Under the pieces are notes generated by a model. That model was not told the DNA's origin. It was given only the letters and a program-made list of their open reading frames with translations, and did not search any database. From assembly GCA_036518955.1 (NCBI GenBank), contig DATDMG010000561.1, positions 7,853-71,852 on the forward strand: a stretch of DNA of 64,000 nucleotides, in the 5' to 3' direction. The DNA comes from DATDMG01 sp036518955. Its GTDB lineage: Bacteria; Actinomycetota; Actinomycetes; Actinomycetales; Kineosporiaceae. Below are positions 1-10,223 of the stretch, in pieces; within the stretch, counting starts at the first letter, position 1, and each line of letters begins with the position of its first letter. The position numbers and the translations under genes were made by a program.

Positions 1-750
1 AGGGGGCGTGGCGGCCTTCTTCGCGGGACGGGCCGGACGCCCTGCTGCCGCACCAGCCGCCGGACGCTCCCCTGCCGCCGCCCGGGGACGTCGCTCGGCC
101 GGGGCGCCGTCGGGACGGGAGGCCGCGGCGAGCGCCTTGGCGGCCGCCTTCTCGGCGGCGGCGATCTCCTTGGCTTCGGGCGCCCCCGCGTCCAGCGGCG
201 GCGGTGCGGGGACGGTGGCGGCCCAGGTCCGCAGCCGCTCCCGCTCGTGCAGCAGGTCGCGCAGGTCGAGCTCGGCGTATTCGAACGACGGCGACCAGAA
301 CAGCGCGTCGAACGGGCACACCTCGATGCAGATCCCGCAGTACATGCAGAGGGAGAAATCGATGGCGAAGCGGTCGAGGACGTTCCGCTGCCGGTCCCGG
401 CCACCCGGTGTCGTCGCCGGGATCGTCTCCTTGTGCGAGTCGATGTAGATGCACCAGTCCGGGCATTCGCGTGCGCAGAGCATGCAGACGGTGCAGTTCT
501 CCTCGACGAGCGCGATCACGCCGCGGCTTCGCGGCGGCAGTGCCGGACGGACGTCGGGGTACTCGGCGGTGTGCGTCGGCCGCATCAGCACGCGGGCCGT
601 CGTCACCATTCCCTTCACGAGTCCGAGGCCGAAGCCGCGCCGAGCGCCGTCGGCGGCCGGCGGCTCGGGCCGCCCGGCAGGAGTCGCGGGCGCAGACGGC
701 TGCGGCCGGGCGGCGACGCTCTCCGCTGGGGGTTGCTCCACGTACTGCAT
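1..750 (-). CDS. nuoI: NuoI-like 2x[4Fe-4S] subunit of second complex I locus (3' end off window)
   Basis: Ferredoxin-like subunit that carries electrons through two [4Fe-4S] clusters towards the quinone module of complex I. Both cluster motifs are visible: CTVCMLCARECP (bases about 460-495) and CMYCGICIEVCP (about 320-355). The reading frame is open to the left edge, so the C-terminus is missing. The start ATG at 748-750 follows a GGCAGG-like ribosome site. The first 45 or so residues are Pro/Ala-rich, and after the second cluster the protein becomes a long Ala/Pro/Arg-rich tail instead of ending, so it is longer than a standard NuoI. It diverges clearly from the NuoI of the main operon at 24353-25030. 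It lies 123 bases downstream of the S9 peptidase gene, separated from nuoH2. Family assignment is firm; the role of the tail is unknown. Confidence 0.88.
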   Translation of the reverse strand, partial: MQYVEQPPAESVAARPQPSAPATPAGRPEPPAADGARRGFGLGLVKGMVTTARVLMRPTHTAEYPDVRPALPPRSRGVIALVEENCTVCMLCARECPDWCIYIDSHKETIPATTPGGRDRQRNVLDRFAIDFSLCMYCGICIEVCPFDALFWSPSFEYAELDLRDLLHERERLRTWAATVPAPPPLDAGAPEAKEIAAAEKAAAKALAAASRPDGAPAERRPRAAAGERPAAGAAAGRPARPAKKAATPP

Positions 751-873
751 CCTGCCGTGCCCCAACCCTCGGGTGCCAATACCGGCGGGCGATTGACGCG
801 CGCGAAGCGGCCCGGAACCACACCAGCAGCAGGAATGTGCGGGCGTGGCTGGGTCGTCGGTCCCGGAACCGGG

Positions 874-3024
874 TCAGCTCAGCCGCAGCTGCGCCAGCAC
901 CCAGGCCAGGATCTCGGCCTCGTAGCGGAGCCGGGCGAACCGGCCCGACGGTCCGGCGTGCGTCCCCTCCCCCAACTCGACTCGCAGGAGCAGCGGCGAC
1001 GGGTTGCGGGGATCATCGGTCGCGCGCAACCGGGCGACCCACTTGGCCGGCTCGTGCACCAGCACGCGGCGGTCGTGCACGGCCGCCGTGACCAGGAGGG
1101 CCGGTCGGCCCGGCGGCGGCGGGTTGTCGTACGGCGACCAGGCGAGCATCGCGGCGAACTCCGCCGCGCTGTGAACGGGGTCGCCCCACTCGTCCCGCTC
1201 CTCCTCGGCGAGGGGCAGGTCGTGGTCGGAGAGCGTGGTGACGACGTCCACGAAGGGCACCTCGGCCACCACGGCGCGCCACATCCGCGGAGCACGGGAG
1301 AAGACCACCGCTTGCAGCAACCCTCCGGCCGACACCCCCCGGGTCGCCACCCTGGCGCCTCCGCGGACCTCCCCTGCCCAGCCCGCGGCGACCAGCGCGT
1401 CGCGCACCGCGACGTAGTCCACGAAGGTGGTGGGCTTCGAGGCGCGGCGGCTGGAGGTCCACCAGTGGCGCCCGAGCTCGCCGCCGCCGCGCACGTGTGC
1501 GACCCCGACGACCATTCCCCGGTCGAGGAGCGACAGAGTGCCGACGTCGAACTGCGGCCAGGAGCACGTCTCGTAGGCGCCGTATCCGGTGAGCAGCAGG
1601 CCGGTGGTCCTGCCGCGCCGGGCGTCCCGGCGACGTGCGATGGTGACCGGCACCTGGACGCCGTCCGGTGCGGTCGCGTGCAGCCGCTCGGTGACGTACG
1701 CGGTCGGGTCCGTCCTCGGGACCGGTGTCCGTTTGATCACGGCGCGGGCGCCGGTGAACAGGTCGATGGCCACCCAGGCCGGCGCGGTGACCAGGTTCTC
1801 CTCGACGATGACGATCGTGGACGTCGCCGGGTCCTCCGGGTGCCACAGGCGCAGCTGCCCGAGAGGCACCCCTGGGTGCAGCTCTCGGGTCCGCGGGCGC
1901 GGCAGCAGGTCGGCGCCCGCCGACGGTCGGTCGATCACCCGGAGGAAGGGCTCGCCGTCCCGGCGGGCGACCAGCACGACGTGCCGGTGCAGCACCACGG
2001 CCGATTCCAGCCGCTCGCCGGCGCTCGGCAGGCCGGCGACCGGCTGCCAATCGGCGGCGCGACCGCTGCCCCCGGCGGGTGGCACCCGGGTCTGCATCAG
2101 CCGGAATTCCGGTGCTCCGTCGTCTGTGACGATGAGCAGCAGGTCGTCGCCGGTACCGTCCCAGCCCCCCGGCAGCGGCTCGACGAGGTAGTCCACGCCG
2201 TCCCGTCGGGAGGCCACGCAGCGGGGCCGCTCCGCCGGGTCGTGCGCACTGACGAGGTGTACCTCGCTGCTGTCCGCCGCGCCGGCGGTGATCAGGATCC
2301 AGCCGGCGTCCCGGGAGGCGGTGACGTCGAGCGCGAACCTGGGGTCCGGCTCGACCAGGACCAGGACGTCGGCGTCCGGCGGGGTGCCGAGCACGTGGCG
2401 GTGCACCTGGTGGGCCCGGCCCCGGGCGTCCGCGACGACGTACAGGTACTGCCGCCCGTCCGCGCTCCAGGCGCCGCCGTACGTCACACCCGGGATCCGC
2501 TCGGGCAGGTCGGCACCGGTCGCGATGTCCCGGAACCGGAGCTCGAACACCTCCTCACCGCCGGTGTCCATGCTGTACGCGACCAGCGCGCCGTCCGGGC
2601 TGGGGTCGACGGCCCCCAGCTCGAGGAAGGGAGCGCCCCGGGCGACGTCGTTCGGGTCGAGCACCAGGTGCTCGACCATGGTCACCGGGTCGAGGCGGTA
2701 GAGGCGGTCGTGCTCCTCGCCCCACTCGCTGCGGGTGAAGTAGATGAGGCCGCTGCGCTGCCAGGCCACCGACGCGTCCGCCGGTGGCGTCCGGGCCAGC
2801 ATCTCGGCCTCGAGCCGGCGGCGAACCGGCTCCAGCGGGGCGGTCGTCGAGAGATAGTAGGCCCGCTCGGTCCGCAGGTACTCCTGGGCCGCCGGATCAC
2901 CGACGTCCCGTAACCATGCGTAATCGTCGATCCGCTGGACACCGTGGGCCTGATGGACGACCGGACGGCGCGCCGCCGCCGGCCGCCCTGGCGGGGGAGC
3001 GAACCCCAACTCATCGGCCTCCAC
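874..3024 (-). CDS. Prolyl oligopeptidase family (S9) serine peptidase
   Basis: Cytosolic serine peptidase of the prolyl oligopeptidase/oligopeptidase B family, cleaving short peptides. The N-terminal region shows the YAWLRD signature typical of S9A enzymes, followed by a seven-bladed propeller-like stretch. The C-terminal alpha/beta-hydrolase domain has the nucleophile motif GVSAGG, a later Asp in VHDRRV and a His in EGTHAG, a complete triad. With the GTG start at 3024 the protein is 716 residues, a normal length. The frame is open further upstream (possible starts to 3180), but that part looks non-coding. No signal peptide is seen. It sits between nuoH2 and nuoI2 on the same strand, an unexpected place for a peptidase. 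Substrate is not predictable. Confidence 0.88.
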   Translation of the reverse strand: MEADELGFAPPPGRPAAARRPVVHQAHGVQRIDDYAWLRDVGDPAAQEYLRTERAYYLSTTAPLEPVRRRLEAEMLARTPPADASVAWQRSGLIYFTRSEWGEEHDRLYRLDPVTMVEHLVLDPNDVARGAPFLELGAVDPSPDGALVAYSMDTGGEEVFELRFRDIATGADLPERIPGVTYGGAWSADGRQYLYVVADARGRAHQVHRHVLGTPPDADVLVLVEPDPRFALDVTASRDAGWILITAGAADSSEVHLVSAHDPAERPRCVASRRDGVDYLVEPLPGGWDGTGDDLLLIVTDDGAPEFRLMQTRVPPAGGSGRAADWQPVAGLPSAGERLESAVVLHRHVVLVARRDGEPFLRVIDRPSAGADLLPRPRTRELHPGVPLGQLRLWHPEDPATSTIVIVEENLVTAPAWVAIDLFTGARAVIKRTPVPRTDPTAYVTERLHATAPDGVQVPVTIARRRDARRGRTTGLLLTGYGAYETCSWPQFDVGTLSLLDRGMVVGVAHVRGGGELGRHWWTSSRRASKPTTFVDYVAVRDALVAAGWAGEVRGGARVATRGVSAGGLLQAVVFSRAPRMWRAVVAEVPFVDVVTTLSDHDLPLAEEERDEWGDPVHSAAEFAAMLAWSPYDNPPPPGRPALLVTAAVHDRRVLVHEPAKWVARLRATDDPRNPSPLLLRVELGEGTHAGPSGRFARLRYEAEILAWVLAQLRLS

Positions 3025-3187
3025 ACCACCACGGTAACCAGGCGGGTAGGTCCAGCAGGGGTGATCTCTCGGTGGAAACCGGGACAGGACGGCGTTTCTG
3101 GTCGCCACGCGGAGCATCCCACGCAGTGCCGGCGTGTCGCCGGTGAGCTGCGGCGCCTGCCCGGACGGACGGTGCCACACTCCGTCC

Positions 3188-3514
3188 GTGCACCATCACT
3201 CTCCGGCCGAGCGGCAGGAGCCCGCCGCACCACTGTCCCGCCGAAGCCCGTCGTCCCGCCGAAACCCTTCCCCCCGAGAAACCCCGCCCTCCGACGTGAC
3301 CCCACCTGCCGCGCTGACCTCACCGGGGCGCTTGGCCGAGGTCCCGCAGGTCGATCTCCCCACGCTCCGCCTGCTGCTCCGGCACCACCTCGACGACCTG
3401 CGCCGGCGCGGCGTCGGCGAGCAGGTCCTGCGGCCCATCGAGGCGGAGCTGCGACGCTTCGACGCGATGATCGACCAGCTGGTCGAGGAGGCGAGCCGGC
3501 CGTCGGCACCGTGA
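3188..3514 (+). CDS. Small hypothetical protein with C-terminal helices
   Basis: About 108 residues if it starts at the GTG at 3188; a start at 3134 or at the GTG at 3296 is also possible and no ribosome site decides it. The first half is Pro/Ser/Arg-rich. The last 55 or so residues are rich in Leu, Arg, Asp and Glu and look like two amphipathic helices (for example LRLLLRHHLDDLRRRG, then IEAELRRFDAMIDQLVEE). No domain recognised. It is divergent from the S9 peptidase and ends two bases before a strong hairpin that also faces nuoH2. Codon use resembles its neighbours. Confidence 0.5.
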   Translation: MHHHSPAERQEPAAPLSRRSPSSRRNPSPRETPPSDVTPPAALTSPGRLAEVPQVDLPTLRLLLRHHLDDLRRRGVGEQVLRPIEAELRRFDAMIDQLVEEASRPSAP

Positions 3515-3515
3515 C

Positions 3516-3553
3516 GGTTCGCAGGTCCGCCGCCGTCGGCGGACCTGCGAACC
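3516..3553. terminator. Perfect 16-bp hairpin, likely bidirectional terminator
   Basis: Perfect inverted repeat: 16-base arms at 3516-3531 and 3538-3553 (GGTTCGCAGGTCCGCC) around a 6-base loop. It lies between the end of the small plus-strand gene (3514) and the end of nuoH2 (3573), which converge here, so it probably stops both transcripts. There is no T-run, as is usual in high-GC actinomycetes. It would also cut nuoH2 off from the downstream S9 peptidase and nuoI2. Confidence 0.75.
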
Positions 3554-3572
3554 GGTGAGGCCGCCGGCAGGG

Positions 3573-4547
3573 TCAGAGCAGCACGATCGCGGACGTGATC
3601 GCCAACTGGGCCAGCGCCACCGGAACGAGGAGACCCCAGGCAAGTCGCTGCAGCTGGTCCTCACGCATCCGCGGCCAGGCCACCCGCAGCCAGATGATCA
3701 GGAAGACCAGCACGCCGATCTTGGCGAGGCTCCACAGCGGACCGAGGGCCGACGGACCCGGGCCGCGCCAGCCGCCCAGGAACAGCACGGTCGTGAGGGC
3801 TGCGACGACCACCATCCCCGCGTACTCGGCGAACAGGAAGAGCGCGAAACGCATCCCGCTGTACTCGGTGTACGGCCCGACGACGAGCTCGGAGTCGGCG
3901 ATCGGCATGTCGAACGGCGGCCTCTGGATCTCGGCCATGCCGCCGATGAAGAACACGAACGCAGCCGGAGCCTCGGCCAGCAGCCACCACGGGTGCCAGG
4001 CCCGTGCGATACCGGTGAGGGAGAGCGTCCCGGCGAGCATCGCGGCGCTCGCGGCGGCCAGCACGATCGGCAGCTCGTAGGCGAGGAGTTGTGCCGCAGA
4101 CCGCATCGCGCCGAGCAGTGCGTACTTGTTCGCGCTCGCCCAGCCCGCCATCAGGGTGCCGAGGACGCCGACCGCACTGGCCGCCAGCGCGAACAGCAGA
4201 CCGGAGTCGAGGTCCGCGGCGACCACGGACGGGGACAGCGGGATGACGGCCATCACGACCATGTACGGGATCATGGCGACCGCCGGCGCCACGCCGAAGA
4301 CCGTCCGGTCGGCGGCCGCCGGGACGACGGCCTCCTTCTGGGCGAACTTGACGGCGTCCGCGACGAGCTGGGCCCAGCCGTGGAACCCACCTGCGTACAT
4401 CGGGCCCAGCCGACCCTGCATGTGTGCCATCACCTTGTGCTCGGTCTGACCGGCGACGAGCGCCAACGTGGCGAAGGCCAGCACCACGACGACCGCGCGC
4501 AGGGCGATCTGCCCGACGTCACCGATGCCGAGACCAAGGTCGATCAC
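3573..4547 (-). CDS. nuoH: NuoH-like subunit of second complex I locus
   Basis: Integral membrane subunit that joins the peripheral arm of complex I to the membrane arm and helps form the quinone site. 324 residues with about eight hydrophobic segments. The family's acidic loop is present as FDMPIADSELVVGPYTEYS, and the KFAQKE loop near residue 67 matches NuoH. It lacks the long charged C-terminal tail of the main-operon NuoH (477 residues). The start overlaps the end of nuoC2 by four bases, so the two are probably translationally coupled. No NuoD gene lies between them, unlike in a standard nuo operon. Confidence 0.93.
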   Translation of the reverse strand: MIDLGLGIGDVGQIALRAVVVVLAFATLALVAGQTEHKVMAHMQGRLGPMYAGGFHGWAQLVADAVKFAQKEAVVPAAADRTVFGVAPAVAMIPYMVVMAVIPLSPSVVAADLDSGLLFALAASAVGVLGTLMAGWASANKYALLGAMRSAAQLLAYELPIVLAAASAAMLAGTLSLTGIARAWHPWWLLAEAPAAFVFFIGGMAEIQRPPFDMPIADSELVVGPYTEYSGMRFALFLFAEYAGMVVVAALTTVLFLGGWRGPGPSALGPLWSLAKIGVLVFLIIWLRVAWPRMREDQLQRLAWGLLVPVALAQLAITSAIVLL

Positions 4548-5311
4548 GACCTGCCGCCCTTCGTGTCGTGGGGTGTCGCGCCGTCCGCGGTGACTGCGTC
4601 ACCCTCCGTTTCCGGGCTGGCCGCGTCGCCCTCGGCGTCCGGGACACCGAAGTCCGGACCGGGCAAGCGCGGCCAGGTCGCCGGATCGGGGACGCCGGGC
4701 GGCAACGTCTTGCGCCGGGCGGGCGCCGCGTGGGCATCGGACTCCCCCGGCTCCTTGGCCCCGGGCCACGGCTTGCTGACCCTGGCGGCCAACACGAACG
4801 ACTTGCGCAGCGGGGTGCCCTCGAAGCCCTCGGGCAGCAGCAGCGGCCGAAGCGGCTGGCCCGACCCGTCGTCGAAGCCGGCGAACTCCAGCCCGAACAT
4901 CTCGAACGTCTCACGCTCGTGCCAGGCCGCTCCTGGCCACACCGCGGTGAGGCTGGCCACCCGACCGACCGCATCGGGCACGAAGGTGCGCAGCAGCAAC
5001 CGGCGGAGCCGGCCGTTCCCGCTGCCGCCGCTGCGCGAGTCGACCACGTGCAGGACGACGTCCAGGCCGGGCGGGTCGGCGTCCGGCTGATCGACGGCGG
5101 ACAGCCAGTCGAGGAAGTCGAGGCCGACGTCGTCGCGCACGGCGAGAGCAGCCGCCGCCCAGACGTCCGCCGGGACGTCGAGGCAGGCGGTGGCGTCCCC
5201 GTCCCGGGACGCGGTGACGGTGACGCCGAGCCGCTCGGCGAGCACCTGCGCCAGCGGTTCACCGATGTCCAACGCGCGCACGCGCGCGGTTGCCGCGGGC
5301 AGGTCGGTCAT
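4544..5311 (-). CDS. nuoC: NuoC-like subunit of second complex I locus
   Basis: Homologue of the 30-kDa peripheral-arm subunit of complex I. 255 residues. The family signature appears as WHERETFEMFGLEF near residue 130, followed by the expected LLLPEGFEGTPLRKSF stretch. The last 60 or so residues are Pro/Ala/charged and look disordered. It is not fused to NuoD and no NuoD follows: nuoH2 begins directly with a 4-base overlap. The start overlaps the end of nuoB2 by four bases. The sequence differs strongly from NuoC of the main operon (32811-33551), so this is an old paralogue and not a recent duplication. Confidence 0.9.
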   Translation of the reverse strand: MTDLPAATARVRALDIGEPLAQVLAERLGVTVTASRDGDATACLDVPADVWAAAALAVRDDVGLDFLDWLSAVDQPDADPPGLDVVLHVVDSRSGGSGNGRLRRLLLRTFVPDAVGRVASLTAVWPGAAWHERETFEMFGLEFAGFDDGSGQPLRPLLLPEGFEGTPLRKSFVLAARVSKPWPGAKEPGESDAHAAPARRKTLPPGVPDPATWPRLPGPDFGVPDAEGDAASPETEGDAVTADGATPHDTKGGRS

Positions 5312-6939
5312 GGCCGGTCCTGCGAGGCATCGGAGGTCGGGGCCACCGGCGGGACCGACGCCCGGCGCGACCTGGCCGGCCGCCGGGTGGGCTTGGCGTT
5401 CTCGTGGGCTGCCCCGTCGGAGGTCGTGCGGCCGGGTGCCCTGCCGTCGACCGCGTCGCCGCCGGCCGGGGCTTCGGCGTCACCGGCTGCGGTGCCGCCA
5501 CGCGTCCGCCTCTTCTCGACCCTCTTCTCGACCCTCGGCGGCTGGCCGCCCGGCGGCTCGTCGCCGGACGCGGTCTCCCCCCCGACGACGGGCGCCGGCG
5601 CGTCGGGCGGGGTGCCGTTCGGGTTCCCGGCCGACAGCGGTAGATCCGCGGTGTCCGCCGCGTCGACCGGCGCCGGCAGGTCCGCGGTGTCCGCCGCGTC
5701 GACCAGCGCCGGCAGGTCCGCGGTGTCCGCCGCGTCGACCAGCGCCGGCAGGTCCGCGGTGTCCGCCGCGTCGACCGGCGCGGGCGCCTGTTCCTCGGCG
5801 ATCTCCACGAGTACGTCGGGCCTGACCTGCGGCTCCGCCGGCGCCTGCTCGGGCTCAGGTGGCGCCACGATCGCATCGGCCGGACCAGTCTCGATGGCGC
5901 CGACGTCGAAGGGCCACCAGGCGCCCGGGTCTTTCGGGCCACCGGCCACCGGATCAGCCACGGCCTCCGGCCGCCCTGCCGATGCCCCGGGCCGCCTGGG
6001 TCGAGGGGGCTCCGGCTGCCCGACCTGCTCCGCGTACGCGACGGGCTCAGGGTGCCGGATCGGCGTCCGCCGCACCACCGACCCGGGCGGCTCGGCCGAC
6101 GTGACCGGCTCGGCCGGCTCGGCCGACGTGACCGGCTCGGCCGGCTCAGCCGGCTCGGCCGACGTGACCGGCTCGGCCGGCGTGACCGGCGTGACCGGCG
6201 GCGCGGCGTCCCCCACCTGAGCTGCGCCGTCGGCGGAAGCCGCGACCGACCGGACCGCCGGGGGCTCGGCGGTACCCGGGTACGCCCTCGGTGCTGCGGG
6301 GGCCGGCCCCGCCGAGGGCGGCGCAGACCCCTCCGACCCAGGCGCGGGCGGTACCGGGGCGGCGGGTGCCGGCGGCCGGACGAGTGGCCTGGTCGCAGCG
6401 GCGGCGGTCACGGCCGCCGGAGCCGGGGCGCCCTGGCGACGATAGCGCCGGCCCAGGTTCTCACCCGCGATCTTCTCCTGGAGCTTGACGATGCCCTGCA
6501 GCAGGGCCTCCGGTCGCGGCGGGCAGCCGGGGACGTACACGTCGACCGGGATGATCTGGTCCACGCCCTTGGTCACGCAGTACGAGTCCCAGTACGGGCC
6601 GCCGGAATTCGCGCACGAGCCGAACGAGATGACGTACTTCGGCTCGGCCATCTGCGCGTACAGGCGGCGGACGGCGGGTGCCATCTTGTCCGTGACCGTG
6701 CCCGAGATAATCATCAGGTCGGCCTGCCGCGGACCGTGCGCGAACGGGATCACCCCGAACCGGATGAAGTCGTGCCGCGCCATGCTTCCCGAGATGAACT
6801 CGATCGCGCAGCACGCGAGGCCGAAGTTGAAGACCCAGAGGCTGTAGCGCCGTCCCCAGTTGAGAACCAGCCGCAACGGGTACGGTGCCGCGGAGGTCAG
6901 CGGCCCCACACCCGGCATGCCCAGATCCGTCACGCCCAT
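5308..6939 (-). CDS. nuoB: NuoB-like subunit with very long repetitive C-terminal tail
   Basis: Carries cluster N2, the last iron-sulfur cluster before quinone. The ATG at 6939 is chosen because it follows a GAGGAG site and gives the normal NuoB N-terminus. The core (about residues 1-160) has all N2 ligands: the CC pair in LACCAIEF, Cys in GSCANSGG and Cys in VPGCPPRP. After about residue 160 comes a roughly 380-residue low-complexity tail rich in Ala, Pro, Glu, Asp and Val, bringing the protein to 543 residues against the usual 160-220. The tail contains two repeat arrays: four 12-residue units around VDAADTADLPAL and a run of AEP/VTS triplets. No frameshift or stop separates core and tail. 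A cytoplasmic docking or spacer role is only a guess. Confidence 0.9.
   Translation of the reverse strand: MGVTDLGMPGVGPLTSAAPYPLRLVLNWGRRYSLWVFNFGLACCAIEFISGSMARHDFIRFGVIPFAHGPRQADLMIISGTVTDKMAPAVRRLYAQMAEPKYVISFGSCANSGGPYWDSYCVTKGVDQIIPVDVYVPGCPPRPEALLQGIVKLQEKIAGENLGRRYRRQGAPAPAAVTAAAATRPLVRPPAPAAPVPPAPGSEGSAPPSAGPAPAAPRAYPGTAEPPAVRSVAASADGAAQVGDAAPPVTPVTPAEPVTSAEPAEPAEPVTSAEPAEPVTSAEPPGSVVRRTPIRHPEPVAYAEQVGQPEPPRPRRPGASAGRPEAVADPVAGGPKDPGAWWPFDVGAIETGPADAIVAPPEPEQAPAEPQVRPDVLVEIAEEQAPAPVDAADTADLPALVDAADTADLPALVDAADTADLPAPVDAADTADLPLSAGNPNGTPPDAPAPVVGGETASGDEPPGGQPPRVEKRVEKRRTRGGTAAGDAEAPAGGDAVDGRAPGRTTSDGAAHENAKPTRRPARSRRASVPPVAPTSDASQDRP
5645..5788. repeat. Four tandem 36-bp repeats inside nuoB2
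   Basis: Units begin at 5645, 5681, 5717 and 5753, each starting TCCGCGGTGTCCGCCGCG; the last unit diverges at its end. Unit length is a multiple of three, so the repeats add whole 12-residue blocks (VDAADTADLPAL on the minus strand) to the NuoB2 tail. The near identity points to recent slippage or recombination. Not a CRISPR array: there are no spacers and the units are in frame. Confidence 0.92.
6089..6196. repeat. Twelve 9-bp units inside nuoB2
   Basis: A run of 108 bases made of nonamers, mainly GGCTCGGCC and GACGTGACC or close variants, encoding AEP and VTS/VTP triplets on the minus strand. It lies in the same low-complexity tail as the 36-bp array but has an unrelated unit, so the tail expanded at two separate places. 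Confidence 0.88.
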
Positions 6940-7292
6940 GTCAAAGCTCCTCGGCGCCAGGCGAACAGCAGCCCCAGCGCGAGAACGCCGAGGAAGATAC
7001 CCATCTCGACCACGGCGGCGAGCCCGAAGGCCGCCACCACGGTCGCCCACGGGAACAGGTACACCGCGTCCACCGCGAAGACCACGTAGAGGAACGCGTA
7101 GAGGTAGTACCGCACCAGCGTCTGCGACCAGCCGCGCCCGACCGGGTCGACCCCGCTCTCGTACGTCGTCGCCTTCTCGGCGGACGGCACCCGTGGGCGA
7201 AGCAGCCGGTTCGCGTACACCGCAGCCACGAAGAACAGCACGCCGCCTGCGGTGACGGCGCCGACGACCACCCAGGAGTGCACCTGACTCAC
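6930..7292 (-). CDS. nuoA: NuoA-like subunit of second complex I locus
   Basis: Small membrane subunit near the quinone entry of complex I. 120 residues with three hydrophobic segments. The conserved loop appears as TTYESGVDPVGRGW, equivalent to the YECG loop of standard NuoA but with Ser in place of Cys. Its last codons overlap the start of nuoB2 by ten bases. It is the first gene of the A2-B2-C2-H2 run; the 159-base gap to the Lrp-type gene upstream would hold the promoter, though no clear site was recognised there. Confidence 0.9.
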   Translation of the reverse strand: MSQVHSWVVVGAVTAGGVLFFVAAVYANRLLRPRVPSAEKATTYESGVDPVGRGWSQTLVRYYLYAFLYVVFAVDAVYLFPWATVVAAFGLAAVVEMGIFLGVLALGLLFAWRRGALTWA

Positions 7293-7451
7293 GGGAGCGA
7301 CTCTAACGGTCGGCGCCGCGCCCGGTCAGAGCCACGCGTCCCGTTTCCCGGCCGGGACCGACCGTTACGGCGGTGCTAGACGCGGTGCCGACCGGGTGAC
7401 CGCGACGTTCGGCCCGGATCCGGCCGGCGTCATGATCACCGCCGGCGTGCT

Positions 7452-7919
7452 TCAGCGCCGCAGGACTTCGCGGAGCACCGGCCGGGTCTCGGTCGCCGCC
7501 ACGCCCGGCAGCGCCCGGATCAGCTGGACCACGTCGTAGAGCCGGGCCTGGTCGGGGCATCGCAGGCGTACCTCGTAGTCCACCGGGCCGGCGAGGTCGA
7601 GCACCTCGACCACCTCGGGCAGGGCGGCGAGCCCCGCCTCGATCACCGCGGTGTCCGGATCCGGACCGGCGCGCAGCAGGACGACGGCGCTCACCCCGGC
7701 CGACTCCAGCACCGGATCGAGCATCGCGCGGTAGCCCCGGATCACCCCGGCCCGCTCCAGCCGCCGCATCCGCTGCGCGACCGCGTTGCCCGACAGCCCG
7801 ACCGCGATGCCGAGATCGGTGTAGCTGGCGCGGGCGTCCCTGACCAGCAGTCGGAGGATCTTCGCGTCCGTCGGGTCCAGACTGCGACTTCTGCTGTGCA
7901 GGCCGGTCACGGCTTGCAT
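7452..7919 (-). CDS. Lrp/AsnC family transcriptional regulator
   Basis: DNA-binding regulator of the leucine-responsive/AsnC type. The helix-turn-helix follows the typical opening LDPTDAKILRLLVRDAR and contains a recognition region around LSGNAVAQRMRRLERAGVI; the rest is the RAM ligand-binding domain. The start at 7919 gives 155 residues; a start at 7967 would add 16 residues. Transcribed towards nuoA2 (159-base gap) and divergently from korA (429-base gap), so it could act on either neighbour. Ligand unknown. Confidence 0.85.
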   Translation of the reverse strand: MQAVTGLHSRSRSLDPTDAKILRLLVRDARASYTDLGIAVGLSGNAVAQRMRRLERAGVIRGYRAMLDPVLESAGVSAVVLLRAGPDPDTAVIEAGLAALPEVVEVLDLAGPVDYEVRLRCPDQARLYDVVQLIRALPGVAATETRPVLREVLRR

Positions 7920-8348
7920 CCTCGCAGACGCTCCTGCTGTGATCACCAGAGTCACCGGCGAACCCACGGACGCCGCCGCGCCGACCCGCCGCCGGGACGT
8001 CGGGTACTCCGATCCGACGGATCATCCCCGGATCGCTGCCGCGGCCTGCGCGCGCCGCCGCGGCACGCGGTCCTGCGCCCGGTCCGGCACGCTACCTCGA
8101 GTTCGACCTCGACCCCGTCGGCGACGTGATCCTCGTCACCTGCGGGCCTCGTAGCTCGTTCCGGAGCCCTGGCGCTATTCAGTGCTGGGAACAACCCGTG
8201 TAAACACGAAGTTGCATGTCATGGGTCGGGGGCCGGTCCGTCACGGTGTCCGCGAGGGGCCACGCCCACGAACCGGCGATGTCATGCCGCGGACCCACCG
8301 ACGCCGCCCCCGCTGGGGGCGGGCACGACCACGAGGACAGCGTCAGCT
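7920..8348. other. Divergent intergenic region between lrp and korA, with palindrome
   Basis: About 430 bases without a convincing gene. Contains the palindrome CGTGTAAACACG at 8197-8208 (5-base arms, AA centre), roughly 140 bases before korA, in a locally AT-richer stretch. This could be a regulator site, but nothing links it to a known consensus. Small open frames here look non-coding. Confidence 0.45.

Positions 8349-10219
<1,871 letters not shown>

Positions 10220-10223
<4 letters not shown>

Noticed and set aside
8..448. Plus-strand frame at the left edge
   Set aside because: Antisense to nuoI2, whose two ferredoxin motifs are unambiguous.
5645..5788. 36-bp repeats that have CRISPR-like unit length
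   Set aside because: Units are directly joined without spacers and lie in frame in nuoB2.
7896..8154. Short plus-strand frames between lrp and korA
   Set aside because: They begin inside or antisense to the regulator gene and have no ribosome site.
8197..8208. Palindrome before korA as a Rex operator
   Set aside because: CGTGTAAACACG lacks the TTGTGAA and TTCACAA arms; kept only as an unassigned palindrome.
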